In this document: positions 13,773 through 23,446 of the stretch, one piece after another
Position numbering within the stretch: the first letter of the stretch is position 1
Layout: each line of letters begins with the position of its first letter
Assembly (NCBI GenBank): GCA_036268075.1
Contig: DATAUV010000115.1
Span: 21,642 to 85,641 of the forward strand
Length of the DNA stretch: 64,000 bases
Direction of reading: 5' to 3'
DNA from: DATARH01 sp036268075
Lineage (GTDB): Bacteria; Pseudomonadota; Alphaproteobacteria; ATCC43930; CGMCC-115725
Translations under genes and position numbers: made by a program
The notes under the pieces: generated by a model
Databases searched by the model: none
The model's input: only the letters and a program-made list of their open reading frames with translations
Told to the model about the DNA's origin: nothing

Positions 13773-14668
13773 TGGACGGCTGGCTCGTCGTCGACAAGCC
13801 CGAGGGCATCACCTCGAACCGGGCCGTGACGATCGTGCGCCGCGCGACGGGGGCCAAGACCGGGCATGCCGGCACGCTCGACCCGTTCGCCAGCGGCATC
13901 CTGCCGATCGCGCTCGGCGAGGCGACCAAGACCGTCCGCTTCGCCTCCGAGGGCCGCAAACGCTACCGCTTTACTGTGCGCTGGGGCGTCGCCACCGATA
14001 CCGAAGACCGCGAGGGCGCGGTCACCGCCGAGAGCGCCACGCGCCCCACGGGCGACCAGATCGCCGCCGCCCTGCCCCGCCTTACCGGCACGATCCTCCA
14101 GCGCCCGCCGACGTTTTCGGCGCTCAAGGTCGACGGCCGCCGCGCCTACAAGCTCGCCCGCGCCGGCAAGCCGCCCGAGCTGGCGCCGCGGCCCGTCGAC
14201 ATCGTCGCGCTCGACCTCGTCGGCATCCCCGACCCCGATCATGCCGAGTTCGCCGCCGAGGTCGGCTCCGGCACCTATATCCGTGCTCTCGCCCGCGACC
14301 TCGCCGAGGCGCTGGGTACTGTGGCCCATGTCATCGCGCTTCGCCGCACCCAGGTGGGGCGCTTCACCGAAGCTCTTGCGATTTCGCTGGATTTGGTGGC
14401 CCTCCTTGGGCATAGTCGCGCCGCTTCCGAGCATCTTTTGCCGCTCGAATTCGTGCTGGACGACATCCCGGCTCTGGTTCTAACGGCAGACGAAGTCGCT
14501 CGATTGCGTCACGGACAGCAGGTGACGCCGCGCGATCCGCGCGAACGGGCGCAGCTCGATCGTCTCGATGAGGGCACGATCGTCGGCGCGCGGCATGACC
14601 AGCTTCTGATCGCCGTGGCGCGAATCGAAAACGGCTGTCTTCGTCCGGTGCGCATCATCAATCGCTAA
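13772..14668 (+). CDS. truB: tRNA pseudouridine55 synthase TruB
   Basis: 298 residues from the ATG overlapping the rbfA stop. The N-terminus WLVVDKPEGITSNRAVTIVR is typical. The catalytic aspartate lies in GHAGTLDPFASGILPI (about residue 38). YIRALARDLAEALGT and ALRRTQVGRF are further motifs, and the C-terminal part resembles a TruB C-terminal/PUA-like domain (PRDPRERAQLDRLDEG...). The enzyme makes pseudouridine 55 in the T-loop of tRNAs. rpsO follows after 14 bases. Confidence 0.97.
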   Translation: MDGWLVVDKPEGITSNRAVTIVRRATGAKTGHAGTLDPFASGILPIALGEATKTVRFASEGRKRYRFTVRWGVATDTEDREGAVTAESATRPTGDQIAAALPRLTGTILQRPPTFSALKVDGRRAYKLARAGKPPELAPRPVDIVALDLVGIPDPDHAEFAAEVGSGTYIRALARDLAEALGTVAHVIALRRTQVGRFTEALAISLDLVALLGHSRAASEHLLPLEFVLDDIPALVLTADEVARLRHGQQVTPRDPRERAQLDRLDEGTIVGARHDQLLIAVARIENGCLRPVRIINR

Positions 14669-14682
14669 TAAGGGGTATCCCG

Positions 14683-14952
14683 ATGTCGATCACCGCCGAG
14701 CGCAAGCAGACGCTCATTGGCGAATACGCCACGAAATCCGGCGACACCGGGTCGCCGGAAGTGCAGGTCGCTATACTTTCCGAGCGAATCCGCAATCTGA
14801 CCGACCATTTGTCGAGCCACAAGAAAGACTTTCACTCGCGGCGCGGGCTTTTGGTCATGGTCGGACAGCGGCGGCGCTTGCTCGACTATGTCAAGCGCTC
14901 CGACCAGGGGCGCTACGAGACGCTGATCGGCCGGCTCGGGCTGCGGCGTTGA
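14683..14952 (+). CDS. rpsO: Ribosomal protein uS15
   Basis: 89 residues, exactly the usual length. GDTGSPEVQVAILSERIRNL and HKKDFHSRRGLLVMVGQRRR are the uS15 signature regions. It binds 16S rRNA early in 30S platform assembly. AAGGGG in the gap upstream is a good ribosome-binding site. The truB-rpsO-pnp order is conserved. Confidence 0.98.
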   Translation: MSITAERKQTLIGEYATKSGDTGSPEVQVAILSERIRNLTDHLSSHKKDFHSRRGLLVMVGQRRRLLDYVKRSDQGRYETLIGRLGLRR

Positions 14953-14988
14953 CCTCTCGGTGAAACACGGCACATTCTCGCCCGATAT

Positions 14989-15008
14989 CGCCCCGACAGA
15001 CCGGGGCG
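14989..15008 (+). promoter_or_regulatory. Stem-loop in the rpsO-pnp gap
   Basis: CGCCCC (14989-14994) pairs with GGGGCG (15003-15008) around an eight-base loop. There is no T-run, so it is not a classical terminator. Position matches the pnp leader, which in enterobacteria is cut by RNase III and controls PNPase synthesis. That role here is inference only. Confidence 0.35.
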
Positions 15009-15115
15009 AGTTGGATTGGATTGTGCACAAACGCAAATGCAATCGCTGGCGGCACACGGAAGAATCCGCTTCCGCGCGGGCTGCCGCACGTTTCTACGAA
15101 AAAGGATGAATTGGA

Positions 15116-17272
<2,157 letters not shown>

Positions 17273-18013
17273 TTGCAGCGGCTGGACCTACCGCCGGTCA
17301 TCGGCCATCGCGGAGCTCGGGCGCATGCGCCCGAGAACACGCTTGCCGGGTTCCGCGAGGCCGCGCGCCTCGGCTGCACGTGGATCGAGTTCGACGTGCG
17401 GCTGACCGGCGACGGCGTGCCGGTGATCTGCCACGACAGCAGGCTGCGCCGCACGACCGACGGGCACGGGATCGTATCCCGCCTGCCGCTCAAGATGGTG
17501 CAGGCCTATGACGCCGGGGGCGGCGAGCCGGTCCCGACCCTCGACGACACGCTGGTCCTGGCGGGCGACCTCGATCTGGGCGTCAATATCGAGATCAAGG
17601 CCGATCGCGGCCTCGCCGCCGCGACTGCCGCGGCCGTCGCGGACAGCCTCGGGCGCCTCGGCGACCGGCCGGCCGGCATCCTCGTGTCGAGCTTTGTGAT
17701 CGAGGCGCTGGCCGCGTTCCGCCCCATGCGGCCCGACATCCCGATGGGGCTCCTCCTCGGGCGGCTGCGCGGCGACTGGCGAAAGCTGGCCGAAAGGCTC
17801 GATTGCGCGACGATCAATCTCAATGAGCACCGCGTCACCGCCGAACGTGCCGCCCGCATCACCGATTCCGGTTACCCGCTTTTGGCCTATACGGTAAACG
17901 ACCCGTCTCGCGCGCAAACCCTGTACGCCTGGGGTGTAACTTCCGTTTTCTCGGATAACCCCGATATAATCCTCGAATCTGCCGCACCGGCACGACAGGG
18001 AGTCACCGGGTGA
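17273..18013 (+). CDS. ugpQ: Glycerophosphodiester phosphodiesterase
   Basis: 246 residues, TTG start directly abutting the pnp stop with no spacer. GHRGARAHAPENTLAGFREA contains the catalytic His-Arg and the Glu-Asn metal site, and IEFDVRLTGDGVPVICHD the second His. LLAYTVND and GVTSVFSDNPD are C-terminal GDPD motifs. It hydrolyses glycerophosphodiesters to glycerol-3-phosphate and an alcohol. There is no signal peptide, so it is cytosolic, like UgpQ. The stop overlaps the next GTG start (GTGA). Confidence 0.93.
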   Translation: MQRLDLPPVIGHRGARAHAPENTLAGFREAARLGCTWIEFDVRLTGDGVPVICHDSRLRRTTDGHGIVSRLPLKMVQAYDAGGGEPVPTLDDTLVLAGDLDLGVNIEIKADRGLAAATAAAVADSLGRLGDRPAGILVSSFVIEALAAFRPMRPDIPMGLLLGRLRGDWRKLAERLDCATINLNEHRVTAERAARITDSGYPLLAYTVNDPSRAQTLYAWGVTSVFSDNPDIILESAAPARQGVTG

Positions 18014-19407
18014 GAACGCTCAACCCGCTACTGGTATCGGGTCGCGAGGTGCTGCCGCTGGTGGAAGGCGGCAAGGGCATCTCGATCTCGAATGGCGAGA
18101 GCTCGGGCGCGTGGGCGTCGTCAGGCGGGGTCGGCACGTTCTCCGGCGTCAACGCCGACAGCCACGGCGAGGGCGGCGAGCGCATCCCGCAGATCTACCG
18201 GGGCCGCACCCGCCGCGAGCGTCACGAGGAGCTGATCGCCTACGCGATCGCCGGCGGCATCGAGCAGGCCAAGGTCGCGTATGAGCGCTCGAACGGCCAG
18301 GGCCGCATCCACATGAACGTGCTGTGGGAGATGGCCGCCGCCGAGCGCATCCTGCACGGCGTCCTGGAAGGCGCGCGCGGCCTCATCCACGGCGTCACCT
18401 GCGGCGCCGGCATGCCCTACCGCATCGCCGAGATTTGCGCGTCGTACGGCGTCCACTACTACCCGATCGTCTCGTCGGCCCGCGCCTTCCGGGCGCTGTG
18501 GCGGCGCGCCTACCATAAATTTTCCGAATGGCTCGGCGGCGTCGTCTACGAGGACCCGTGGCTCGCCGGCGGGCATAACGGGCTCTCCAACAGTGAAGAC
18601 CCCGACCATCCCGAGGAGCCCTATCCGCGCGTCCGCGAGCTGCGCACCCTGATGAGCGAGTTCCAGCTCGACACGACGCCGATCTTCATGGCGGGCGGCG
18701 TCTGGTGCGTGCGCGAGTGGGAAGACTGGCTCGACAACCCCGAGATCGGCCCGGTCGCGTTCCAGTTCGGCACCCGCCCGCTATTGACGCAGGAAAGCCC
18801 GATCTCCGACGCGTGGAAGCGCCGGTTGCTGACCTTGCAGGAGGGCGATGTCTTCCTCAACCGCTTCAGCCCGACCGGCTTCTACTCGTCCGCCGTCCGC
18901 AACGACTTTCTCAACGAGTTGAAAGAGCGCTCCGATCACCAGGTCGCCTTCGCGGTCGAACCGGTCGGCGAGCATGTCGTCGGGTTTGGCGTCGGCGCCC
19001 GCGCCCGCCTCGTCTACCTGACCCCGCATGACCGCGACTCCGCCGAGCGCTGGGTCGCCGAGGGTTTCACCGAGGCGCTGCGCACCCCGGATTCGACGCT
19101 CATCTTCGTCACCCCGCCAAGGGCTCTCGAAATCCGCAGCGACCAGATCAACTGCATGGGCTGCCTCAGCGCGTGTCTGTTCTCGAACTGGGCGCAGAAC
19201 GAGGCCGGCACGACCGGCAAAAAGGCCGACCCGCGCAGCTTCTGCATCCAGAAGACGCTGCAGGCGATCCGTCATTCGGACGATGTCGAATTCCAGCTCA
19301 TGTTCTCCGGCCACAACGCCTACCGGTTCGCCACGGACCCGTTCTACGCCAACGGCTACATCCCGACGGTCAAGGAGCTGATCGACCGGCTGCAGGTGGG
19401 CGACTGA
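18010..19407 (+). CDS. Nitronate monooxygenase-like flavoenzyme with C-terminal Cys motif
   Basis: 465 residues from a GTG overlapping the GDPD stop. GKGISISNGESSGAWASSGG at the N-terminus and IHGVTCGAGMPYRIAEIC, PIVSSARAFRAL, TPIFMAGGVW and FQFGTRPLL later follow the TIM-barrel FMN-binding plan of the nitronate monooxygenase (2-nitropropane dioxygenase) family. It is about 100 residues longer than usual. In the extra C-terminal part, Cys382, Cys385 and Cys389 form C-x2-C-x3-C, with another Cys about 20 residues on (RSFCIQK), which could ligate a metal or Fe-S cluster. Substrate unknown. Confidence 0.8.
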   Translation: MRTLNPLLVSGREVLPLVEGGKGISISNGESSGAWASSGGVGTFSGVNADSHGEGGERIPQIYRGRTRRERHEELIAYAIAGGIEQAKVAYERSNGQGRIHMNVLWEMAAAERILHGVLEGARGLIHGVTCGAGMPYRIAEICASYGVHYYPIVSSARAFRALWRRAYHKFSEWLGGVVYEDPWLAGGHNGLSNSEDPDHPEEPYPRVRELRTLMSEFQLDTTPIFMAGGVWCVREWEDWLDNPEIGPVAFQFGTRPLLTQESPISDAWKRRLLTLQEGDVFLNRFSPTGFYSSAVRNDFLNELKERSDHQVAFAVEPVGEHVVGFGVGARARLVYLTPHDRDSAERWVAEGFTEALRTPDSTLIFVTPPRALEIRSDQINCMGCLSACLFSNWAQNEAGTTGKKADPRSFCIQKTLQAIRHSDDVEFQLMFSGHNAYRFATDPFYANGYIPTVKELIDRLQVGD

Positions 19408-19410
19408 CCT

Positions 19411-19501
19411 TTGGACCGCGGGCGTCCCGCCCGCATCTGTCGTAAGAGCGGGCGTCTCGCCCGCATCTGTCGTAAGAGCGGGCGGGACGCCCGCGGTCCA
19501 A
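19411..19501. repeat. Inverted repeat family F2 with an internal 30-base tandem duplication
   Basis: Outer arms TTGGACCGCGGGCGTCCCGC and its complement enclose two direct copies of a 30-base unit (GCGGGCGT[C/C-T]..GCCCGCATCTGTCGTAAGA pattern, about 19419-19478). The internal copy differs from the outer one by one base in the palindrome (TCTCGCC for TCCCGCC). It separates the nitronate monooxygenase gene from irr. Confidence 0.88.
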
Positions 19502-19563
19502 GCTCCGGCCCAACCTCACGCTCCCGCTTTATTTTCTTCCCCTTCGCGCCTATATCTCGGGAC

Positions 19564-19989
19564 ATGGATCGCACCACGACATCGGCAACCGCGCTGGGGC
19601 GCCTCAGGGCGGTCGGGCTGCGGCCGACGCGGCAGCGCATCGCACTGGCGCGGCTGTTGTTCGAAGGCGCCGACCGCCACGTCACCGCTGAGCAGTTGCG
19701 CGGCGAAGCCGAGGGCGCGGCGATCCCCGTATCGCTGGCGACCGTGTACAACACCCTGCACCAATTCACCGCCGCCGGCCTCCTGCGCGAGGTCGTGGTC
19801 GAGCCGGGCCGGTCGTATTTCGACACCAACGTCGACGACCACCACCATTTCTTCTGCGAAACCAGCGGCATGCTGCAGGATATCCCGGGCGATTCGGTCG
19901 CCGTCGGCGCCCTGCCCTCACCGCCGCCCGGCACCGAGATCAGCCGCGTCGACGTGATCATCCGCGTGCGTCGCAACGCGTCTGTTTAG
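19564..19989 (+). CDS. irr: Iron response regulator Irr (Fur family)
   Basis: 141 residues from the ATG at 19564. The winged helix LRAVGLRPTRQRIALARLLF and the recognition region SLATVYNTLHQFTAAGLLREV are Fur-like. DDHHHFFCETSG (His93-His95) is the Irr variant of the Fur HHDH metal site, and the C-terminal ISRVDVIIRVRR ending with no CxxC is typical of Irr. Irr senses haem/iron status in alphaproteobacteria and acts on ICE (Irr-box) sites. Such a site overlaps this gene's own stop codon, upstream of rubrerythrin. No N-terminal haem regulatory CP motif is seen. The DNA before the ATG has no clear Shine-Dalgarno. Confidence 0.9.
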   Translation: MDRTTTSATALGRLRAVGLRPTRQRIALARLLFEGADRHVTAEQLRGEAEGAAIPVSLATVYNTLHQFTAAGLLREVVVEPGRSYFDTNVDDHHHFFCETSGMLQDIPGDSVAVGALPSPPPGTEISRVDVIIRVRRNASV

Positions 19990-20038
19990 AATAATTCCAA
20001 AAAACTGCTTGAATGCCTGCCCGCCGGCCCCTTATAAC
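19985..20038 (+). promoter_or_regulatory. Irr box (ICE) and promoter for rubrerythrin
   Basis: TTTAGAATAATTCCAAA (19985-20001) matches the iron control element TTTAGAA-N3-TTCTAAA at all but one arm base. It overlaps the irr stop codon (19987-19989). Seven bases on, TTGAAT (20009-20014) and TATAAC (20033-20038) make a promoter with an 18-base spacer. The box lies just upstream of -35, so Irr could regulate rubrerythrin directly. Confidence 0.75.
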
Positions 20039-20105
20039 AAGAGGGTCGGAAAGGGCGTCCCCCGCGTAGTCGGCCGCCCCACCGTTTCAGCTCGTGGAGG
20101 GAAGG

Positions 20106-20522
20106 ATGGCGGCACTCAAGGGTTCCAAGACCGAAGGCAATCTGAAAGACGCGTTCGCCGGCGAAAGCCAGGCCAACCGGCGTTATCTCTATTTCGCGCA
20201 AAAGGCCGACGTCGAAGGCTACAATGACGTCTCCGCCGTGTTCCGCTCGACCGCGGAAGGCGAGACCGGCCACGCGCACGGCCACCTCGAATATCTCGAA
20301 GAGGTCGGCGACCCGGCCACCGGGCTCCCGATCGGCGAGACCTCGAACAATTTGAAGGCCGCCGTCGCGGGCGAGACGCACGAATACACCGATATGTATC
20401 CGGGCATGGCGCGCACGGCCCGCGAGGAGGGGTTCGAGGAGATCGCCGACTGGTTCGAGACGTTGGCCAAGGCCGAGCGTTCGCATGCCGGGCGGTTCCA
20501 GCGCGCGCTCGACGGGCTCTGA
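20106..20522 (+). CDS. Rubrerythrin (ferritin-like diiron protein, no rubredoxin domain)
   Basis: 138 residues from ATG 20106, chosen because GGAGG (20096-20100) lies 5 bases before it; the upstream GTG at 20094 would overlap that site. GNLKDAFAGESQANRRYLYF and EGETGHAHGH supply Glu and E-x-x-H ligands of the diiron centre, and ETHEYTDMYPGM and AKAERSHAGRF supply the second set. The C-terminal rubredoxin domain of classical rubrerythrin is absent. Such proteins reduce peroxide or handle iron under oxidative stress. The Irr box upstream links it to iron/haem status. Confidence 0.93.
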   Translation: MAALKGSKTEGNLKDAFAGESQANRRYLYFAQKADVEGYNDVSAVFRSTAEGETGHAHGHLEYLEEVGDPATGLPIGETSNNLKAAVAGETHEYTDMYPGMARTAREEGFEEIADWFETLAKAERSHAGRFQRALDGL

Positions 20523-20582
20523 GCGACCAGCGGCGTCAGCACCGTGGGGGCGCGGAGGGCGAGAGCCTTTCGCGCCTTCCCT

Positions 20583-20630
20583 GTTTAGAAGAGGCGGCGT
20601 TTAGAAGAGGCGGCGTTTAGAAGAGGCGGC
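20583..20630 (+). repeat. Three tandem 16-base repeats carrying ICE half-sites
   Basis: GTTTAGAAGAGGCGGC occurs three times head to tail without change (20583-20598, 20599-20614, 20615-20630), 26 bases before the Fe-S oxidoreductase ATG. Each copy contains TTTAGAA, the left half of the Irr box seen at 19985. It could be a multi-half-site operator or simple slippage. Confidence 0.85.
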
Positions 20631-20656
20631 GGCCTCGGGACGGCGGGAGAAGAACA

Positions 20657-22003
20657 ATGCGCGAAGGCAGCCTAGAGGCCCCGACCCGCCACCCGATCGC
20701 GTGGCAGGACCCCGACTTCACCGACCGGGCCAAGACCGAGGCGGAGATGGAGCGGGTATTCGACATCTGCCATACCTGCCGGCGCTGCTTCAATCTGTGC
20801 GATTCGTTCCCGCGCCTCTTCGACCTGATCGACAATTCGAAGACCGGCGAGCTCGATTCGGTCGCGAAATCCGATTACGCCCCGGTCGCCGATGCCTGCA
20901 CGCTTTGCGACATGTGCTTTATGACCAAGTGCCCGTATGTGCCGCCGCACGAGTTCAACGTCGATTTCCCCCATCTGATGCTGCGCTACCGGGCGGTCGA
21001 ACAGAAGGAAGGCAAGGTGCCCTGGAGCCGCAAAGAGCTCGGCAAGACCGATCGTAACGGCCGCCTCGCGGCGCCTGTCGCCGGCCTCGCCAACTGGGGC
21101 AGCGACGAGCACAACAAGCTGACCCGGCCGATCCTCGAAAAAGTCGCCGGCATCGACCGCAACGCCGCGCTGCCGAAATATAACGGCCGCACCTTTATGA
21201 TGCGCACCAAGCGCAACCCGCCGGCGCGCGATGCCTCCGCCCCGGCCGCGCAGCGCAAGGCGGTGCTCTACGCGACCTGTTTCGCCAACTACAACAACCC
21301 CGGCATCGGCGAGGCGGCCCGCGCGGTGCTGGCCAGGAACGGCGTCGAGACCGAGCCGCTCTATCCGCAATGCTGCAAGATGCCCCAGCTCGAGGCCGGC
21401 GACCTCGCCGTCGTCGCCAAGGCCGCCCACGAGGTCGCGGCCGAGTTCGGCCCCTGGATCGACAAGGGCTACGACATCGTCGCCCTCATCCCCTCCTGCG
21501 CGCTGATGCTCAAATTCGAGTGGCCGCTGATCGTGCCGGGCGACGAGTCGGTGCTGAAACTGGCCCGTGCGACGTTCGACATCAGCGAGTACATCGTCGA
21601 CATCGCGAAAAAGGAGGGGCTGGCCCCCGGCATGAACGGGCTCGACGGCGACGTGACCCTACACCTTGCCTGCCACGCGCGGGCGCAGAACATGGGCCCG
21701 AAAGCGGCGGAGATGCTGCGGCTGCTGCCCGGCTCCAAAATCCACGTGATCGAGCGCTGCTCCGGCCATGGCGGGTCGTGGGGCGTGATGAAGGACAATT
21801 TCGAGACGGCGATCAAGGTCGGCCGCCCGGTCGCGCGACAGGCGCTGCGCGAGCCGACGCGGTACCTGGCCGCCGAATGCCCGCTCGCCGGGTTGCACAT
21901 CAAGCAGGGCATGGAGGCCCTGGCCAAGGACGAGCCCGTCCCCACCCGCTCGCACCATCCGATCGAGCTGCTGGCGCGCGCCTACGGGCTCACGGAGGGA
22001 TAG
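20657..22003 (+). CDS. Fe-S oxidoreductase with two 4Fe-4S sites and CCG domains
   Basis: 448 residues. CHTCRRCFNLC (Cys38-Cys48) and CTLCDMCFMTKCPYVPP (Cys81-Cys92) bind two 4Fe-4S clusters. Two cysteine-rich CCG-type domains follow: YPQCCKMPQLEAGD (about 235) and ACHARAQNMG...ERCSGHGGSWG. The plan matches GlpC/HdrD-like proteins (COG0247). ATG is preceded by GGGAGAAG. It lies downstream of rubrerythrin and 3 bases before DUF3501; this trio recurs in proteobacteria and may pass electrons to rubrerythrin for peroxide reduction (inference). Physiological donor unknown. Confidence 0.9.
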   Translation: MREGSLEAPTRHPIAWQDPDFTDRAKTEAEMERVFDICHTCRRCFNLCDSFPRLFDLIDNSKTGELDSVAKSDYAPVADACTLCDMCFMTKCPYVPPHEFNVDFPHLMLRYRAVEQKEGKVPWSRKELGKTDRNGRLAAPVAGLANWGSDEHNKLTRPILEKVAGIDRNAALPKYNGRTFMMRTKRNPPARDASAPAAQRKAVLYATCFANYNNPGIGEAARAVLARNGVETEPLYPQCCKMPQLEAGDLAVVAKAAHEVAAEFGPWIDKGYDIVALIPSCALMLKFEWPLIVPGDESVLKLARATFDISEYIVDIAKKEGLAPGMNGLDGDVTLHLACHARAQNMGPKAAEMLRLLPGSKIHVIERCSGHGGSWGVMKDNFETAIKVGRPVARQALREPTRYLAAECPLAGLHIKQGMEALAKDEPVPTRSHHPIELLARAYGLTEG

Positions 22004-22006
22004 TAG

Positions 22007-22603
22007 ATGAGGACCAAGACAAGGCGCGAACTGACCCGCGCCGACATCATGCCGATCGCGGAATACGCCGCGGTGCGCCGCGAGCGCCGCCGCGCGATCA
22101 CCGAGCTGAAGCGCCAACGCCGCCTCGAAATCGGCCCCTACGCGACATTCTATTTCGAGAATTACGACACGATGTGGCAGCAGGTGCAGGAGATGCTGTA
22201 CATCGAAAAAGGCGGTGAATCTCAGATTACAGACGAACTAGAGGCCTATAACCCGCTGATTCCCAACGGTACGGAACTGGTCGCGACGGTCATGTTCGAG
22301 ATCGACGAGCCCGGCCGCCGCGCCCGCGAGCTGGGGCGGATCGGCGGCGTCGAAAACTCGGTGTTTATCGATATCGGCGGCGAGCGCATCGCGGGCGAGG
22401 CCGACCCGACCCGCGAAAATACCAGCCCCGACGGCAAGGCCTCGTCTGTCCAGTTTATCCGGTTCCCGTTCTCCCCCGCCCAGATCGCCGCCTTCCGCGC
22501 GACGGGCGCCCGCATCATCGCCGGCTTCGACCACCCGAATTACGGGCACCAGGCGGTGATGCCGGAAGCGGTCAGGGCGGCGCTGGCTGGGGATTTCGAC
22601 TGA
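22007..22603 (+). CDS. DUF3501 family protein
   Basis: 198 residues, starting 3 bases after the Fe-S protein stop, so probably co-translated. IGPYATFYFENYDTMWQQVQ and EAYNPLIPNGTELVATVMFE are the conserved DUF3501 blocks; the C-terminus FDHPNYGHQAVMPEAVRAAL is also typical. The function is not known. The family is regularly adjacent to rubrerythrin and the two-cluster Fe-S oxidoreductase, which suggests a role in the same peroxide/iron pathway. There is no signal or membrane segment. Confidence 0.88.
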   Translation: MRTKTRRELTRADIMPIAEYAAVRRERRRAITELKRQRRLEIGPYATFYFENYDTMWQQVQEMLYIEKGGESQITDELEAYNPLIPNGTELVATVMFEIDEPGRRARELGRIGGVENSVFIDIGGERIAGEADPTRENTSPDGKASSVQFIRFPFSPAQIAAFRATGARIIAGFDHPNYGHQAVMPEAVRAALAGDFD

Positions 22604-22631
22604 CCCCACCACCGGTCGCTTCGCACCCGGG

Positions 22632-22817
22632 CCCTCACCCGTCTCGCTGCCCTCGCCACCCTCTCCCGCAATGCGGACGAGGGAGACTTAAGGAGCGCGG
22701 GCGTCCCGCCCGCAACTTTTTCGTCGGAATGCAGGCGGGACGCCCGCATTCCAACTCATCCCCTCGCCCGCAATGCGACGCAATGCGGGAGAGGGTGCCC
22801 GAAGGGCGGGTGAGGGC
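22632..22817. repeat. Nested palindromes: F3 arms enclosing an F2-like element
   Basis: Outer arms CCCTCACCCG...ACCCTCTCCCGCAATGCGG (22632-22684) and their complement (22759-22817) surround a complete F2-like inverted repeat, GCGCGGGCGTCCCGCCCGC (about 22695-22713) with CAGGCGGGACGCCCGCATTCC (22732-22752). It occupies the convergent gap between the DUF3501 gene and the SH3-domain gene. Confidence 0.88.
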
Positions 22818-22849
22818 CGAGCGTAGCGAGGTGATTGGGCCGCTCCGGC

Positions 22850-23353
22850 CTAAGGCACCGTCTCCGTCGCCCCGACCCCGAAAATCTCGCCGCGGCTGAC
22901 CCAGCCGGCGTATTCGCCGGCTTCGATGCGGCACCAGCCGCCCTGGCATTGGTCGAGCTTGCCGATCACTCCGGGTTCGGCGCGGGCGACGATCGCGGCG
23001 TTCGCCGCCGGGGTCACCCTGAGCGCGCGGACGCCGCCGGTGACGATCGCCTCGCGGTGCGGCCACAGCATCTTTTCGTGGACCCAGCCGATCGCGCCTT
23101 CCCAGTCGCGGACCTGGCGCCAATGCTCGACCGCGCGCAGCACCTCGACCGGCATGTCGCGCCGGTGATACTCCCATTCGATCGGATACTGTTCCCCCGG
23201 CCCGCTGCGCATGTGCACCTTGTTCGCGCGCAGGCTCTCAAAGCGCGGGAACTTGCCCGTGGCGTCGGTTTCGGGCGCGGCTAAGGCGCTCCCGACCGAA
23301 AGCAGGAAAATGGCCGCTGCGATCGCGGCAACCCACTCAACTTGCCGGGCCAT
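22850..23353 (-). CDS. Secreted bacterial SH3-domain protein
   Basis: 167 residues. A signal peptide is visible (AAIAAAIFLLSVGSALA, cleavage after about residue 25). It is followed by two SH3b-like repeats: KVHMRSGPGEQYPIEWEYHR with VEHWRQVRDWEGAIGWVHEK, and VRALRVTPAANAAIVARAEP with CRIEAGEYAGWVSRGEIFGV. This matches the periplasmic SH3-like proteins (COG3807/DUF1058) of alphaproteobacteria, whose role is thought to be in the envelope or in protein contacts. Two cysteines near WCRIEAG could form a disulfide. It lies downstream of moeB on the same strand after 93 bases. Confidence 0.85.
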   Translation of the reverse strand: MARQVEWVAAIAAAIFLLSVGSALAAPETDATGKFPRFESLRANKVHMRSGPGEQYPIEWEYHRRDMPVEVLRAVEHWRQVRDWEGAIGWVHEKMLWPHREAIVTGGVRALRVTPAANAAIVARAEPGVIGKLDQCQGGWCRIEAGEYAGWVSRGEIFGVGATETVP

Positions 23354-23446
23354 GCAGCCCTCCAGGGCCCCTTGCTCTGCGTTTGCGATAGGTCCGCCCC
23401 CGCCAGCCCGTCAAGCGGCTCGCCGAAACGCGCCGCCAGCGCGGCC

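Noticed and set aside
19551..19564. Leaderless irr message (TATATC seven bases before the ATG)
   Set aside because: The -10 is plausible but the -35 (TTTATT) is poor. Not strong enough to report as a feature.
20583..20630. Tandem repeats as a CRISPR array
   Set aside because: The units touch without spacers, are only 16 bases long and have no cas genes nearby.
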